64,000 bases of DNA, from NCBI RefSeq assembly GCF_002994745.2, contig NC_037093.1:68033510-68097509 (forward strand), in the 5' to 3' direction. The translations under genes were made by a program, and so were the position numbers. The notes below the pieces were generated by a model. That model was not told where the DNA came from, searched no databases, and was given only the letters and a program-made list of their open reading frames with translations. Position 1 is the first letter of the stretch, and each line of letters begins with the position of its first letter. Below, in pieces: positions 45,561-58,869 of the stretch. This DNA is from Rosa chinensis. Taxonomy: Eukaryota; Streptophyta; Magnoliopsida; Rosales; Rosaceae.

Positions 45561-47838
45561 ACCCCTTGAACTAAACAAACGATTAAATTAAACTAAACTA
45601 ATCTTTTTAGGACTCAACCCAAACAAGTCGAGGACTCTCCCACCACCTTCTTCTACTCTACTATGCTCCTCCTCACTTCCTTCCCATGGACACTCCTACC
45701 CACTCTTGGATCATAGACCGTTGAGTGTGATGTGATGGAGATCTAGTGGTTGGGTCTTGTTGCCTCCCCTAATAGTAACAAGATGGATTTGAAAGGGAAG
45801 AGGCTTAGTGCTTGATTTTGGATGGAGTTTTTAGTGATATATAATGACCGGAAACTACATTGCGCATCTCTTATGTTAATTATTGTACGTGGATATTGTC
45901 CGGTAGCAATGAGATTTTTAAATTCGACAACTGGAAAGTGAGTCCGCCGTTGGTAACACATAATTGAACTTTTGAGCGTTTGGTGAAGCTAAGGTGCGAA
46001 ATGAATAAGGACGAGAGTCGATGGTCAATAGTTGGTAGATTTTTGATTTTTAGTTTATAAATTTTTTTTTTTGCTCGAATTTTTTAGTTTATGATTGTTG
46101 TAGCCAAAACTATAATGAAAAAACAGGAGATGAACAATCCATATATTGTTAGATTGTAATGAAACTGAGAATTAGGCAACTTTGACACAATATTATTTAA
46201 CGTCCGACCACATTGACACGTATACATTTTTATGATTGCTTTAGCTAAAAATATAATTAAAACATAAAAGATGAACAATGCAGATATGATTATATTTGTA
46301 CTAAAACAAGGAATCACGCAACTTTTATATGGTAAGATTTAGTGTTCGATAACAGTAACACGTATATAGATTTTTGAGTGATCATTAAAATTAAGCTTCA
46401 TAAAAAGTAAAATAGGAGTCACTCAGTGACTTTTTGATTACTATGAAAATAAATCTTTTATATGACCACTATGCATTATTTTCACGTTTGAATCTAGTCA
46501 CTCATCTTATCTTTGTTCAATCCAATTTTTATCTCTAATTAGTAAGCATGCTAGAGTAAGACGGATAGAAAGAGGACAGAAGTGGTATGCAAATATTCGT
46601 AAATACGTCGCTATGTGATCCATAATCTATCATGATCACGATTGATCATTGATGCAGGGTATGGTCCAAAGCCTCCGTGGGAGCAATGGGATAGTCATAG
46701 CTTGAAGTTGAAATTCATACACAATGTGGGGAATAGGGGCGCCGGGTGCATCATAAGGCGTGTACTTCTGTTGTAGCGAATCCGTATCACTATATGTCCA
46801 TGTTCATCAATCACCAATCCTCGTATTATTTTACAGAACTTTTTATTTTCAATTTTTTTTCGGGAGATACCTTTTTTTATTTTTTTGATACAAGAATAGA
46901 CAAACTACAACAAAAAGTCACGAATTTCGGGAGATACCATTGAACAATAGAGCTGTTATGATTTTTACATTGTAGGGGGAAAAAACTATTCAAGAGTGCA
47001 AAAGACAGAAAAATTAAAGTTGTTTGATGGAGGAGGAGGAGGATATTTCTCAAATATATTATGGAGGAGGCTAAGGTATTGTTACAGGGGTTTTCTAATT
47101 TTTCCTTAATTTATGTTAATCGTCCGGCTAATAAAGTGGGCTCACCTTTTAGCTCATACTATTTTTTTGATATTGACCATTCCTATATGTCGCATGTTTC
47201 ACATTTAATATGGGATGTTATTGGGCAATTCTAATTGCTAGTTTGTTATCAATAATAATATGTCTTTGTTCAAAAAATTCCCCCCTTTGTTTTTTAGAAC
47301 TTATACACGCAAGCTCAGCTTAGTGATAATAGTATTGTATTTAGCTTATAATTAATTGTTAATTAATCCTAATTGGTGGAGGTGGGACTACACCGACTCT
47401 TATTATAAGAAGTCGTCCTCAATTATCCGGGATCGGGTTTATCCTAGACCAACTTGATTACCAAAAACAAAGGCTTGGAGACTATTCCAAGGTCATGAAA
47501 ACCATAGATGAGATGCATCCGTCTTACCTTTTCTTTTCTTTTTTTTCTACGAGGGGAAAAAAAAAACGAAGAAATTATAATTGCAACATCTGAGTTGCAA
47601 AATAGCAACAGAAGTTGTTATTAGAAAAGCTAATCGTCATCATCATAATAGGGAAATGAATGTCACCAGCTATGGCAGGCTGTATGTGTATTTAGATATG
47701 GATAAAATTATGTACAATGTGGAAGAAGGAGATGATGATTTCTTTTTTTGTGAAGAGAAGGGAAGATGTGGACTTCATTTGGTGCTATCCATGACCAGAC
47801 TTTTTGTGGCGACGACGAGCAATGGATGGAGCTGAAGA
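45561..47838. other. Intergenic region with a diverged tandem duplicate
   Basis: No gene is recognisable. Two diverged head-to-tail copies of ~140 bp lie at about 46091-46229 and 46232-46371 (TATGATTG..TTAGC/TAGCC.., GATGAACAAT.., ACACGTATA..). Low-complexity AT-rich sequence fills the rest. The stretch just before 47839 should be the GLDP 3' UTR. Confidence 0.45.
46091..46371. repeat. Two-copy diverged tandem repeat
   Basis: Copies share TATGATTG, AGATGAACAAT, the spacing to GCAACTTT, and ACACGTATA..TTTTT. They are noncoding and of unknown origin. Confidence 0.55.
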
Positions 47839-50800
47839 TTAAGCAGTGGCTGCTGCTGCTGTTTCCTCCACAGGCTCTGGTTGAAGAGTGCAGATGAGGT
47901 TGCGGTCACCATACACATTGTCAACACGTCCTGATATAATAGTCAACAAGATACAACATCAATCGGATAGTGATCAAGGCAAAAGAAAAGTGAATGCACA
48001 ACAAGCAGTTCATGGTGCCAGCTTCCATACTAACATAGAAGTTCTTTCTGTATAAATCGCATACCTGTGGTAGGCCAGAACTTCGAAGAACGGAGCCACG
48101 AAGCTGGGAAGGCTGCATATTCCCGGGAATATGGCTTTGACCATGTGTCTCCCATGAGCAGTGATGGCGGGTGAGGAGCTCCCTGCATTCAAAGGTTTTA
48201 GTGCTTTTGCTTTATATTTTGAAGTTCCAATGTGCTACTAGTTCAGCCTAAGTGAAAATGTAGTTGCCAATGCTAATATGCTACTAGTGAGTGTGTTTTC
48301 TCACCTTCAGAACGTTGTTGTGAATATCAGCTTTTCCTTTCTCAACCTGGCCAATCTCTTCTCTGATGGAGATAAGAGCATCGCAAAACCTGTCCAACTC
48401 AGCCTGCCAGTAACATTCGAGTTATTATAAACCCTAAAGAAACAGCAGATAAAAAGTTTCTTTCTCTGGGGTGTACCTTGCTTTCACTTTCTGTTGGTTC
48501 AATCATGAGAGTGCCAGGAACTGGCCATGACATTGTTGGTCCATGAAATCCGTAGTCCATCAGACGCTTGGCAACATCTTCTGGCTCTATTCCAGCAGTA
48601 TTCTAGAAAAGTAAAAAAGCCAAGTTCAGTTACACAGAGAATGAGCAGAAGTGAACAAATCGAAGCACATATTAAAAATACACATACCTTAAAGCCTCTC
48701 AAGTCAACAATGAACTCATGGGCAACGGTTCCATTGACGCCCCGGAAAAGAATGGGGTAATAGTTCTGTAAAAAAAAAAATAACAGACACAAGATGAGCA
48801 AACAGAGCAAAAACTAAAATAACAGACTAAAATTTCTATGCTGATCCGCTTTTTGGCCTTCAAAAACTTTTAAAAAAAATGAAGGAACAAGCATGTACCT
48901 CCAAGCGCTTTGCCATGTAGTTTGCATTCAGAATTGCTATCTTTGATGCATCAGTGAGTCCCTTGGAACCCATCATAGCTATATAAGTATATGATATTGG
49001 CAAAATAAGTGCAGATCCCCAAGGTGCAGCGGAGATGGTACCAAGTGGCTGAGACTTTTCTGGGGCAGGAATTCCACCAGTAGGAACCTTCAGTATGATT
49101 GCACAGAAGTTAGAAATTTAAGTATTCAACTGATGAAAATAGTCAGCCAACAAATATTACCAGAAATCGTCATGAAGTTGTGAAATGAATGCAGGTAAAA
49201 TATGCTCCAGAAATTCATGAAATCTCGTATTTGCTAAGATTCACATTAATAGGGAAGAATTACATGAAATATTCAACATGCAAAGAGAATTATACCACAG
49301 GATGGGAAGGCAAGTATGGTGCCAAGTGAGCCTTCACACCAATAGGACCCATGCCAGGACCACCGCCTCCGTGTGGAATGCAAAATGTCTTATGGAGGTT
49401 CAGATGGCAGACATCAGCTCCAATCCAACCCGGGCTTGTCAGACCCACCTGTAATAACGAAAAGCTTTGATAAATAATGACAAAAATTTAGTCCAATACA
49501 ACATTTGTTGCTTGAAGATAGTTATTGTATGTGACCTTAGCTAAATGTATTTAAATCTGCAAGATCTAGTCCAACCATGCAACTTAAATCTAACACCAGC
49601 AGACTAAAATAACCTTTACAGAGAAATAGATGACATACAGACCTGTGCATTCATGTTAGCTCCATCCATGTATACTTGACCTCCATTGTCATGAATTATC
49701 TTACAGATCTCATCAATACCTTCTTCATACACTCCATGAGTTGAAGGATACGTCACCTGGAATTTGAATTATGGTCAAAAGCCTGTTGACGTTACATAAT
49801 TTCTCTGTCTTTATAAACCTCTTGCTGAATAGGATGCTTACCATAAGAGCTGATAGGTTGTCCTTGTTTGCTTCAGCAGCCTTCTTCAGCTCTTCAATGT
49901 TGATGTTTCCCTTAGCATCAGTTCCAATAGTGACAATTTTCATTCCACACATGGCAGCACTAGCAGGATTTGTACCATGTGCAGAAACAGGTATAATACA
50001 CACATTGCGGTGGTGATCCCCTCTTGCCTACAGTGGTATTAGTGGATGATTAGTCAAGAGAATAAACTGTAGGTCATAGCCTCAAAAGCCTGAAGTTAAA
50101 ATGCTTATTTTGCTGGACAACACATGCATGCTGATAGATATTAGAAAGAGGGAAACAGGAAGGCTCAGTGTGCCCATACAAAATGATATGCCCGAATAAC
50201 CATCAGTCCAGCATACTCTCCAGCAGCTCCGGCATTAGGTTGCAATGAGAAAGAGTCAAACCCAGTGATGCTACACAATAGATCACCCAAATCTCTGAAC
50301 ATTTCCTGTGTTTTATTATTTGACAAGATAAAATATCAATAATTTATTTGTATGAAGGAATACAACACATACAAAACTTAGAAAATATTAATAGTTGCAA
50401 CCTTGTTAAATTTACTAGTGAGTGAACACTTGTAATTACCTGATAACCCTCAGCTTGTTCTGTAGGGGCAAAAGGATGAATGTCTGAGAAATTAGGCCAT
50501 GTCACTGGCATCATTTCAGTTGTTGCATTTAATTTCATTGTACAGGATCCCAATGGAATCATACTGTGGCATAATGAAAGATCCTTTGTCTGCAACTTGT
50601 GAATGTATCGTAGCAACTCATGCTCAGTATGATACCTAATAGAGAGCAATTGAAAATCAGGGGAGTTTTCACATAGTAGATTTTGAGAATTGAGATTATC
50701 TGGTAAGGGACATACGAGTTGAAGATTGGGTGGGTAAGATATGGGGTCTCCCTTGTTAGTCCAGAAGGGATAGCAGTCTTTACTTCTGGTGCAAGAGATG

Positions 50801-52759
50801 CAGCAGTAAAAGAGACCTGACAATACAAAGGAAGATATTACTTCAATGGATGCAATTTATAACCATTGCAAATACCATCTGTCTATAAAAGTCTGAAAAT
50901 ACTCACAGGCTTGCCCAAAGCAAAAATTTTGAAAAGTTGATCAACATCCTCCAAGGTAGTTGTTTCATCAAACGAAACAGTGATCTGAAAGGCAGTAAGT
51001 ATTTCAGTAATCTCATCAAGTAGAGCATTATACCCTGGTGACCTCTTGGTTAAATAATTGATACAAAAATATAGACAAACTTACAGTTTTTGAGTCCAGT
51101 ACTCTCAAGTTCATTCCATTCTTGGCAGCAGCATCAGCAATTGCATGTGCATCACCAACCGTAACCTTGACAGTGTCAAAGAAGGGAAGGCTCTGAACTT
51201 CAGTCCCAAGTTTCTTTAATCCAACTGCAAAGGCCCCAGCAAGACCATGCACCCTTTGGGAAATGGTTTTAAGGCCTTCAGGTCCATGATAAACAGCATA
51301 CATAGCAGCCATGTTTGCAAGTAAAGCCTATAAAATAACAAATTTTCCGATCAAAATGAAATATACAAAACTAATGTCAACAACAATAATGAGCTGACCA
51401 GATACAACACAAAAATCATGTCAAGACTACTATCAGCCAATTGTAAACTTAAATCAACTCATGCAGCACTATGAAAAAATCACAGACCAAGTTCAAGACA
51501 AAGTAGTATTGTACCTGAGCAGTGCAAATGTTGCTGGTAGCCTTGTCCCTTCGGATATGTTGCTCCCTTGTCTGCATGGCCATACGCAGCGCAGGCTTCC
51601 CCGAAGAATCAACACTAACACCGATAATTCTTCCTGGCATCATCCTCTTGTACTCTTGAGAAGTGGCCAGGAATGCTGCATGAGGACCTCCATACCCCAT
51701 CGGCACACCAAACCTCTGAGCAGAACCCACCACAATATCGGCCCCCAACTCACCCGGCGGCTTCAAAAGTGTCAATGCCAACAGATCAGAGGCCATCACA
51801 ACCTTGACACCATTAGCATGAGCATTCTTAATAAACTCCCCATAGTCCAACACCTCACCCTCAGTCCCCGGATACTGAACAAGCACACCACAAACGTCAC
51901 CACTCTTGTAATCAATGTCCTTAAGATCCGCTGTCACGACCTTGAGATCGAAACCATCAGCTCTAGTCTTGCAAATATCAATAGTCTGGGGGTGACAATT
52001 GTTAGCAATAAGAAAAGTCTTCTTCTTGCCCTTCAGAATATTGTTGCACATGGCCATTGCCTCGGCAGCGGCGGTTCCCTCATCAAGTAATGAAGCATTT
52101 GACATGGGAAGGCCAGTAAGGTCAGTGATCAAGGTCTGGAAATTAAGCAAAGACTCAAGCCTGCCCTGAGAAATCTCAGCCTGGTACGGAGTGTACTGGG
52201 TGTACCAAGCTGGATTCTCCATTATGTTCCTCAAAATCACGGGCGGAACATAAGTGTTATAGTACCCCATCCCAATATACGACTTGAACAACTTGTTTTT
52301 GGAAGCCAAACCTTTCATGTGCTCGAGCATTTGACTCTCCGTCAACCCCTCATCGAACTTTGAGAACTTCATCGATTCAAGACGAATCGATTTGGGCACG
52401 GTGGCATCGATGAGAGAATCGAGGCTGTTGAACCCACAAGCCTCAGCCATTTTGGTCTGCTCATCTGGGGTAGCTGAGTTATGGCGGCGAGGGAAGGTGT
52501 CACTGTTTTTCAAGGCCTCGACGGCAATGGACCGGGTCTGTTGTGACCCGGCAATGCCAGTTTTGCCTAGCGACGAATCTGATCTGGGATTTGTGCGCAT
52601 GAATGAAGACAATGAAGAAACGTACCTTGAAGGTGTGTACATAACAGGGGAGGAAGACCCCAGCAGAGCAGAGGAGCTCTCATTCTGGCGAAACTGCTTG
52701 GCCTCGGAAACCAAGCGCTTCACGAAAGCCCGGTTCGCCAATCGCCGAGCACGCTCCAT
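47839..52759 (-). CDS. GLDP: Glycine decarboxylase P-protein, mitochondrial
   Basis: Fifteen coding exons: 51515-52759, 51085-51327, 50907-50984, 50716-50816, 50440-50635, 50180-50305, 49842-50027, 49643-49756, 49296-49448, 48899-49087, 48688-48765, 48477-48602, 48305-48403, 48065-48182 and 47839-47930, giving 1047 aa, the usual length. The first ~85 residues ([21 protein letters not shown]) fit a mitochondrial presequence. The enzyme decarboxylates glycine and passes the aminomethyl group to the H-protein lipoate, the key photorespiratory step. The PLP lysine is K783 in HLNLHKTF, followed by the Gly-rich [12 protein letters not shown] loop. [29 protein letters not shown] and [13 protein letters not shown] are family signatures. 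The first exon encodes 40% of the protein. All splice phases agree. Confidence 0.97.
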
Positions 52760-54613
52760 TGGAATATGGAGACGACGAAACTACTCTCTGTTTTGGAAAA
52801 CAGGGGCGGTTGGTGACTATTGAAAGTTTTTGTTTATCAAAGGTGGGTTCTTTTTTAGCTATTCCATTGGAGTGAGTGAACCAGTTGGTGGGTTTGTGAG
52901 AGCACACAATCAAATGGGTTTTGTCTATATATAAATATATGGGTATAATAATTTATATATAAAAATGAAGAACATTTTCAAGATCTGGTGGTGGGTGGTG
53001 GGTGTGTCTGCGCACCTAGAGAGAAAAAGACAGGTTTTTTTTTTGTTGGGTTTTAAAGCCTATTACAAGTTTTGTGTTCATGAATCATGAATGTATGGAA
53101 GGTGTTGAAGCAAATGGGATTGAGTTTCAGTGGATCTGAATGGTTTCGGAAATTTCAGTCGAGGAGGGGAAAATGAGGCTTGAATATCTGGTTGTTGATT
53201 TGGTGAAGTATTGAGAATCTTTTCATTATTTGTTGGCAGATTCTCTATCACAATCTGCTTATCTCCATGTCTCACCTCACAGACAATAAGAACAAAAGGA
53301 GAGAGAAAATAATTCTTGAGGGCTAGTTTTGTGATAGAAATACCATAGTACTCAAAAATCACACTTGGGGTTATAGGGTTATTTGATATTTGTGAGTCTG
53401 GTAAAGTGGGGTAGTTGTGGTAATTTTGGGAAGGAAGGAATGGGAGGGATCATCCTTGAGACTTGAGAGATGAGATGTCCTGTGGGCTGTGGCTGACATG
53501 ATGATATGGTTATGACGTTTGCCAGGCTGAGGTTGTTTTTGGTCTTGACTTTGAGTATCTATGAGTCTATGACCATAGATTTGTCGAACTATTATGGGGA
53601 TCAACTATCATGTAGAAATCAACGGTTGGTGATTTGACCACATTTTTAGGGCACCAATCAAGGAGACTAAGGACTTGGTGAGTGGAAATCCGGAATGGAA
53701 AGGCAATAACTCTAGAGAAAAAAGGAGATGACCTTGTCATATCTTATTTGATATTTTGATTGTAAATTTCTAATGGTATAAGGAGATGACTTTAAGTTAG
53801 GTATTAGACTAGATGCTTTGGATGTTACACGACATTTTAGTTGTTTGTTATCCTAAAGTTAGGTCAAAAGAATTGAAAATGATGATATAAACGAGATTGG
53901 AATTATTTATCTTGTTAAATTTTGACCAACACAAAAATAACGTATTTATTAGTAAAGATATATATGGCTCGACACACGATCATGGTGTTGTTAGGCATTA
54001 TGAGCTTGTGTTCGTTTAAACAGTCTAATGATCAGTCAATCATGTTCTAATTATCTTTTTTGTTACTTTAAAAAAATAATTATCTTTTTTGTTTTAAGAC
54101 ACCTTAAATGAGCTTTTAAGTGTAGGAGATGTTTTGGCCTCTAGAGGACATACATAGTTTCTTTGCTTCATATAGCCACTTTCTTTGTTTTTGGTTATGA
54201 TATTGGAGGATTGTGGCCAAGGCTCTGTTCTCTAGTGTGTTCACTTCCTCGTTGAGAAGAAGAGTTAAAAGTAACAATCGTTTTTCTCATTTATATTTCC
54301 GATCACAAGTATCTGTCAATTACATGTGAAAGTTACATGTATGTACCAACGAGAGAGGGCATCCAATATTTAATTTCACTTAATAATGTCGGCTCAAATT
54401 AATTAATCCCCTTTCAAATGCCAAGAAGGTCACTCTCAGTGTCCAAGTGGGCCATGAGGTTTCATAGCCTTTAACTACCCTTCATTCATGGGCTTAGTGC
54501 TCAATTTCATCTTATGCGAGCTCAGTTTTACAAATTTTATGACGAGGACTATCCAACAGCAGGGAATTGATATTTGAAAGCAGTTCTCAATCAAGTTGAA
54601 TCTGTCATTTCAG
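52760..54613. other. GLDP promoter and intergenic DNA
   Basis: The GLDP 5' leader and promoter occupy the left part. A TATATATAAATATA stretch lies near 52926-52939, ~165 bp upstream of the ATG, and a TGGTGGGTGG-type run near 52987-53002. Beyond ~53100 no gene or repeat is recognisable. Confidence 0.4.
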
Positions 54614-56183
54614 ACAATTCTTAGGTTCACCCCTAGGGTAAACTAGCATATTCACCCTCATTGTCGATTAACATACTTTTACTTAATAAATTTATAATCC
54701 AACCATTTATATTGTATAACGTAATACAAATTTATTTTTTTTAGGGAAAAATATAATATTTATTCAATCCAACGAAAAGCAAACATTGGGGGGGACATAG
54801 ACCGAAACCCCAAAAACCGCGGTTACAAATACCATCAGGCCAATAGGCCCAAACTCTAACCACAAAACACCTCTTTCCAAAGCTACTTTGAACCGATGAT
54901 CCCCAAAGTCCTAGTAGTACCTCGTGGTCAACAGCAAAAAGACTGCGTCCTCTTCAACACCGTGTCCAAAAAGTACCAGACCACGTGTAAAGGATCGCTC
55001 GTCAGCAAATCGACCACCATAGTAAACCAAAGTAGAACCAGATTGTCCTCGGGAATGACACCATTTACATGGCATAACACTTAGACCTAATAGCTCAAAA
55101 GAGTAGGAACACAACCCTAACTCCAAGGAGTAACGACTTATTAACCCTAACCAAAAAACTAACTGAAAAAAAAAAACGCTAACAAAAACCAAAATGAAAA
55201 CATTGCAACCCACAATCCGCCGCCAAGCTACAGTCATCGGAACATCAATGGCAGCCGTCGTCGCTAGTTTGATACTGGTGACATTACTCAACCCTATTGC
55301 AAATCTGTTCTGTGGTAGGCCCCAAACATCAAAGCGCAGCCACCATAGCCATCCTCCATGCCAACAAAACAGAGCTGCCAAAAGCCTCCTCTGACCCATA
55401 TGCCATGCCGCCTCCCGTCGACCTCTAACACAGCAAACCCGACCCAACCGAGACGCAAACCAACCTCACCTACCCACCCAACGCCGAGCGATCCAGTTTT
55501 GGACCAAAGTCTGTGCAACTCGACCATGGAATCGCAGCCACTGTCACGCCTCACCCTTGACCAGATTGAAACCACCATTAGATATACCGCCGACATCAAC
55601 CAAGACAGAGAAAGGTTGCCTGCAATGATTTCGCCACCACCCCCACGAACACACTGAAAACCCGTCCGACAACGACCACCAAACACTAGTGAGGCTAGAG
55701 GCCTGCGTCAGAGCCAGGGTGCTGCCAGACGAGACCGCGTAGCCAAAACCGAGAAAACCCAAAGTTTCAATGGAAACCTAGGAGCTCTGACTTTTTCTCT
55801 CAAAATTAGAGTCGTAGGTTACCTGAGGTGGTGAATTTTGCTTCTCACCAACATAATACAAAGATTAGCTCTGTAAAAAATCAATCAAATTGAGGACCTT
55901 TTAGCTATTCATTTCTATGAAATACATGGACGGTTCATCATAATAGTAGTAAGTATTGTTAGAACCATCCATTTGTTTGGTTCAATTAGATAATTAAACG
56001 ATTTCCGATTCGATTGATTTTTTACAGAGATGATCTTTAAATGCTAATTTAAGATATGGACCGTTGGATTATAAATTTATTAAGTAAAAGTATGTTAATC
56101 ATAAATTTATTAAGTAAAAGTATGTTAATCAACAATGGGGGTGAATATGCTAATTCACTCTAGGGGTGAATCTAAAAATTGTT
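54614..56183. mobile_element. Long-TIR DNA element carrying nested insertions
   Basis: Left (54614-54703) and right (56071-56183) ends are inverted repeats of ~90 bp. Left reads ..TTCACCCCTAG..TAGCATATTCACCC..GATTAACATACTTTTACTT; the right end is its complement with few changes. The right arm has an exact 30-bp tandem duplication at 56071-56100 and 56101-56130. A retroposon-like segment sits in the left half, and a smaller inverted-repeat unit (CTCTGTAAAAAATCAATC at ~55870 and its complement near 56012-56030) in the right half. The superfamily is unknown to me and no TSD was established. Confidence 0.7.
54731..55851 (-). mobile_element. Poly-A-tailed retroposon-like insert (LINE-related?)
   Basis: On the minus strand the segment ends GAATAAATATTATATTTTTCCC followed by poly-A. 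It is flanked by what looks like a 9-bp duplication, TAATACAAA (~54722-54730 and ~55852-55860). The body is GC-richer than its surroundings. Frames of up to 178 codons on minus are not similar to any protein I know. This fits a nonautonomous LINE or a retroposed noncoding transcript. It lies inside the long-TIR element, so it inserted later. Confidence 0.55.
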
Positions 56184-56436
56184 CTTTCCGATCCATAGAT
56201 ACTAGTAAATTTAGCATAAACAAATTACTGCTACAGTTTCTGCAAAGACTTTTTCCATGGAAGTGGGAACGTCCCTTTAGAAAGTTTATAAACAACGCAA
56301 AAATCAAAAAGCATGTTTCCAAAAAGATCTCTCTCTCCAACTAGCTAGATTGGTTTGAAGATATAGCTAGCTACATTAATCTTGCTAAAAGATCGATCAG
56401 GGAAGTAAAGGAAGTACAGTGCTAATCGAATATCGA

Positions 56437-58414
56437 TCAAGAGTGGTTCATACTTGGGCCAGAAGATAGGTCCATTAGCAGGATAGCAGCTTCTTCAACA
56501 TCTCGAGGAAATAGTGCTGATGGTGGAGAAGCAGCTACCTGCTTGAAATTACAGAGCTGTTTATCATTTCTCTTGTAATGTATGCTAGGTGCTGCAGTAC
56601 TCGTACTGTCGTCGGTCATGATGAGTTTTCTTTTCTTCTTGAAACTCACTGTGACATAGTGGTTTTGTCGTGACTTTTTCCCCTTACCCTTACTCATAGA
56701 TGATGATTTGGCGGTAGTAGCAGCTGAAGTAGCGGCCGGGCCGTTGGTCCCACCTGCCAATCCAGTTGCAGCAGCAGCAGCAGCAGCTTCAGCCATGGAT
56801 CTTCTCGCTTTCCTCTGTCGAATTCCACACGCATTACATAGTGACTGCACCAAAGACCATGAATTAGTGCCGTATATGTGGCCGTAAATAACACAAGCTA
56901 GTATGTGTCCTCACTCCTCTTACATGCATGTATATGTATTGTATGTAACTATGTATGTACGTTAGTACATGTGTATGTGTATGTATATGTATGTATGCAA
57001 CGCGCACATTCATTTACAAAGATAGAAGAAAGACAGTTAACCTTGGGACCTCGAGGACCACTCCTCCAAAGTGGGGTTGTGTTGGTGCTGCAATCCAAAC
57101 AAACCCTAACGGCAGACACTATACTGCTACTACTCTTGTTAATGGAAATTGTTAAGCTGCTGCTGCTGCTGGTTTCGCCGGTATTAGTTTCTCGATGCTG
57201 ATCATCACGACGAGCACTTTGGAACTTATAAGTAAGGGGAATTTTTTCAGGCACTTGATCCGGTTCATGGGTCATCTTTTGCATCAACTTCATCGTCAAG
57301 GGTGTCCACTTTACTGGCCTATTGGTGTTACTCTCATGGTCTTCATTATTCTCTATTATTTGATCAGTGGATACAGATAACTTACGGTACTCCTCGTTGC
57401 TAACATCGGACACAGGATGAACTAAAGAAGAGGATGAGCATACTTGATCATAACTTGTTTCACCTTGCCATATGCTCTTATTTGCCTAATTAGATGAAAA
57501 AGAAAAAGAAAATATCAAAAGAAGAAGAAGAAGAAGATAGTTCACTTCTCAAAAGCCACATAAAAAATCATGTAACATATGCACATATATATATATAGAG
57601 GCATGTTCTAAAGCAGACGTTAGCACTTCGCTAAAGTGCGGACGGCGACGCAGCAGCCGCGTTCCAGGAGGCGATGGCTGCTCGGGGCTTGGCTGATGGA
57701 GGCCGGAGGCATCCCAGACTGTTCTGGGCAGCGATCGAGGTCGGAGGAGGTGGAGGTTGCAGGTTCTGGGCAGCGACTCGACCTGCAACTACAACTTTCT
57801 GGGCAGAGCTGCAACCTCTTCGCCTGCGACTCCACCCGACTGCAAACCGGTCCGTCCTACCCATGGCCTCCATCCGGCAAGAGGCGCCCCGCCGTCGAAG
57901 CTTGATCGAGGCTGCTGTGTTGACGTCCGCACTTTAGCAATAGTGCGGACGTCCTCTTTGGAACCGCTCCGTAAATATATATATATATATATAACAAATA
58001 GAGATTAAGCATTAGGCTATTGAGATAGCTATTCGAACAGAAGTTCATCAAATTAATCAGCTGAGAATTTAAAGAGGCAACAACACAGAGATTAAACCAC
58101 GATCCAAGCTAAGATTATCATTGAATTAATATATTTCACAACTCTAATATATATTATATACACGTCCTTACCCTTTGCCCCTTATATAGTAGGGCTTGAT
58201 CTCCTACAGTAATACTCGTACTAGAGATCCCCGACTGATCAGTAAGGGAGTCAAAGAAAGCAGGAAATGAGAGAGAACAAGAAGCACCGCCATATGGTAG
58301 TGATGATGAGATGAAGAGTTTTAGGCGTTGATCCTGTGCTGCTTGATCTGCTACAAAATTTTCAAGGGAGAAAGGAAAGGATGGTGGGTTCAGATATGTT
58401 GGAGTACTCCCCAT
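56437..58414 (-). CDS. B-GATA transcription factor with LLM domain (GNC/CGA1 type)
   Basis: Three exons, 58172-58414, 57042-57485 and 56437-56844, give 364 aa. An in-frame ATG at 58444 would add 10 residues. The single type-IV zinc finger straddles the last intron: C210-X2-C213 (CLDCSTNTTPLWRSGPRGPK) and C232-X2-C235 (LCNACGIRQRKARR), with an 18-residue loop. A basic patch (KGKGKKSRQ, FKKKRK) and a poly-Ala stretch follow. Near the C-terminus AAILLMDLS carries the LLM motif (351-353) that defines the GNC/GNL(CGA1) subgroup. These nuclear factors promote chlorophyll synthesis and chloroplast development and integrate cytokinin, light, auxin and gibberellin signals. The first intron contains a GC-rich TIR element. 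Confidence 0.94.
57597..57977. mobile_element. GC-rich TIR element in the GATA intron (Pack-MULE-like?)
   Basis: Ends at ~57597-57662 and ~57912-57977 are imperfect inverted repeats. Both contain GCTAAAGTGCGGACG and CAGCAGCC in the same relative order. The interior (57640-57915) is very GC-rich within an AT-rich intron. It gives open frames on both strands with CSSAQKVVVAGR-like and related low-complexity products, recurring at short intervals. (AT)n tracts lie on both sides, so a TSD cannot be read. Long TIRs plus a GC-rich cargo recall Mutator-like elements that capture gene pieces, but no source gene is recognised. Confidence 0.6.
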
Positions 58415-58833
58415 GATGGAGGTATCTGGGTGTTTTTCCAGCAAAGAAGGACAATAAAGAGTACCTACGGTACGTAGAGACTTGACCTGTTCGATCTAGA
58501 TCAGAGAAGGGTAGCTGATCAGATAGGGATGATAGATTTCTCGGAAGAGATACTATAGACTTTATACAAAAAGGCAAAAAGCAGAGAGATCGATCAAGAA
58601 AGGGCAAGACGGATCGAGAGAGAGCCTGCAAGGCATTCTCGTGACTAGTTCATGTCACACAGACAACACCCCAGGCCAGACATGCCAGTTGCATACAAAA
58701 TGACAAGTTCAAAGGAGGTGTAGAATGCTACTACTCACTACTTGACCCCATTAGGACACATAATGTGACAAAGCCCTATTAATTCATTCTGCTAGCTACT
58801 TAAATTGACTTCACCCCTTCATATATTTCATAT

Positions 58834-58869
<36 letters not shown>

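Noticed and set aside
46746..46943. Small ORF in the kinase-GLDP gap
   Set aside because: Short, AT-rich and with no similarity or promoter evidence.
51461..52090. 209-codon plus-strand ORF
   Set aside because: Antisense shadow of the first GLDP exon.
57620..58008. Several 70-90-codon ORFs on both strands
   Set aside because: They lie in the GC-rich transposon cargo and show no conserved domain.
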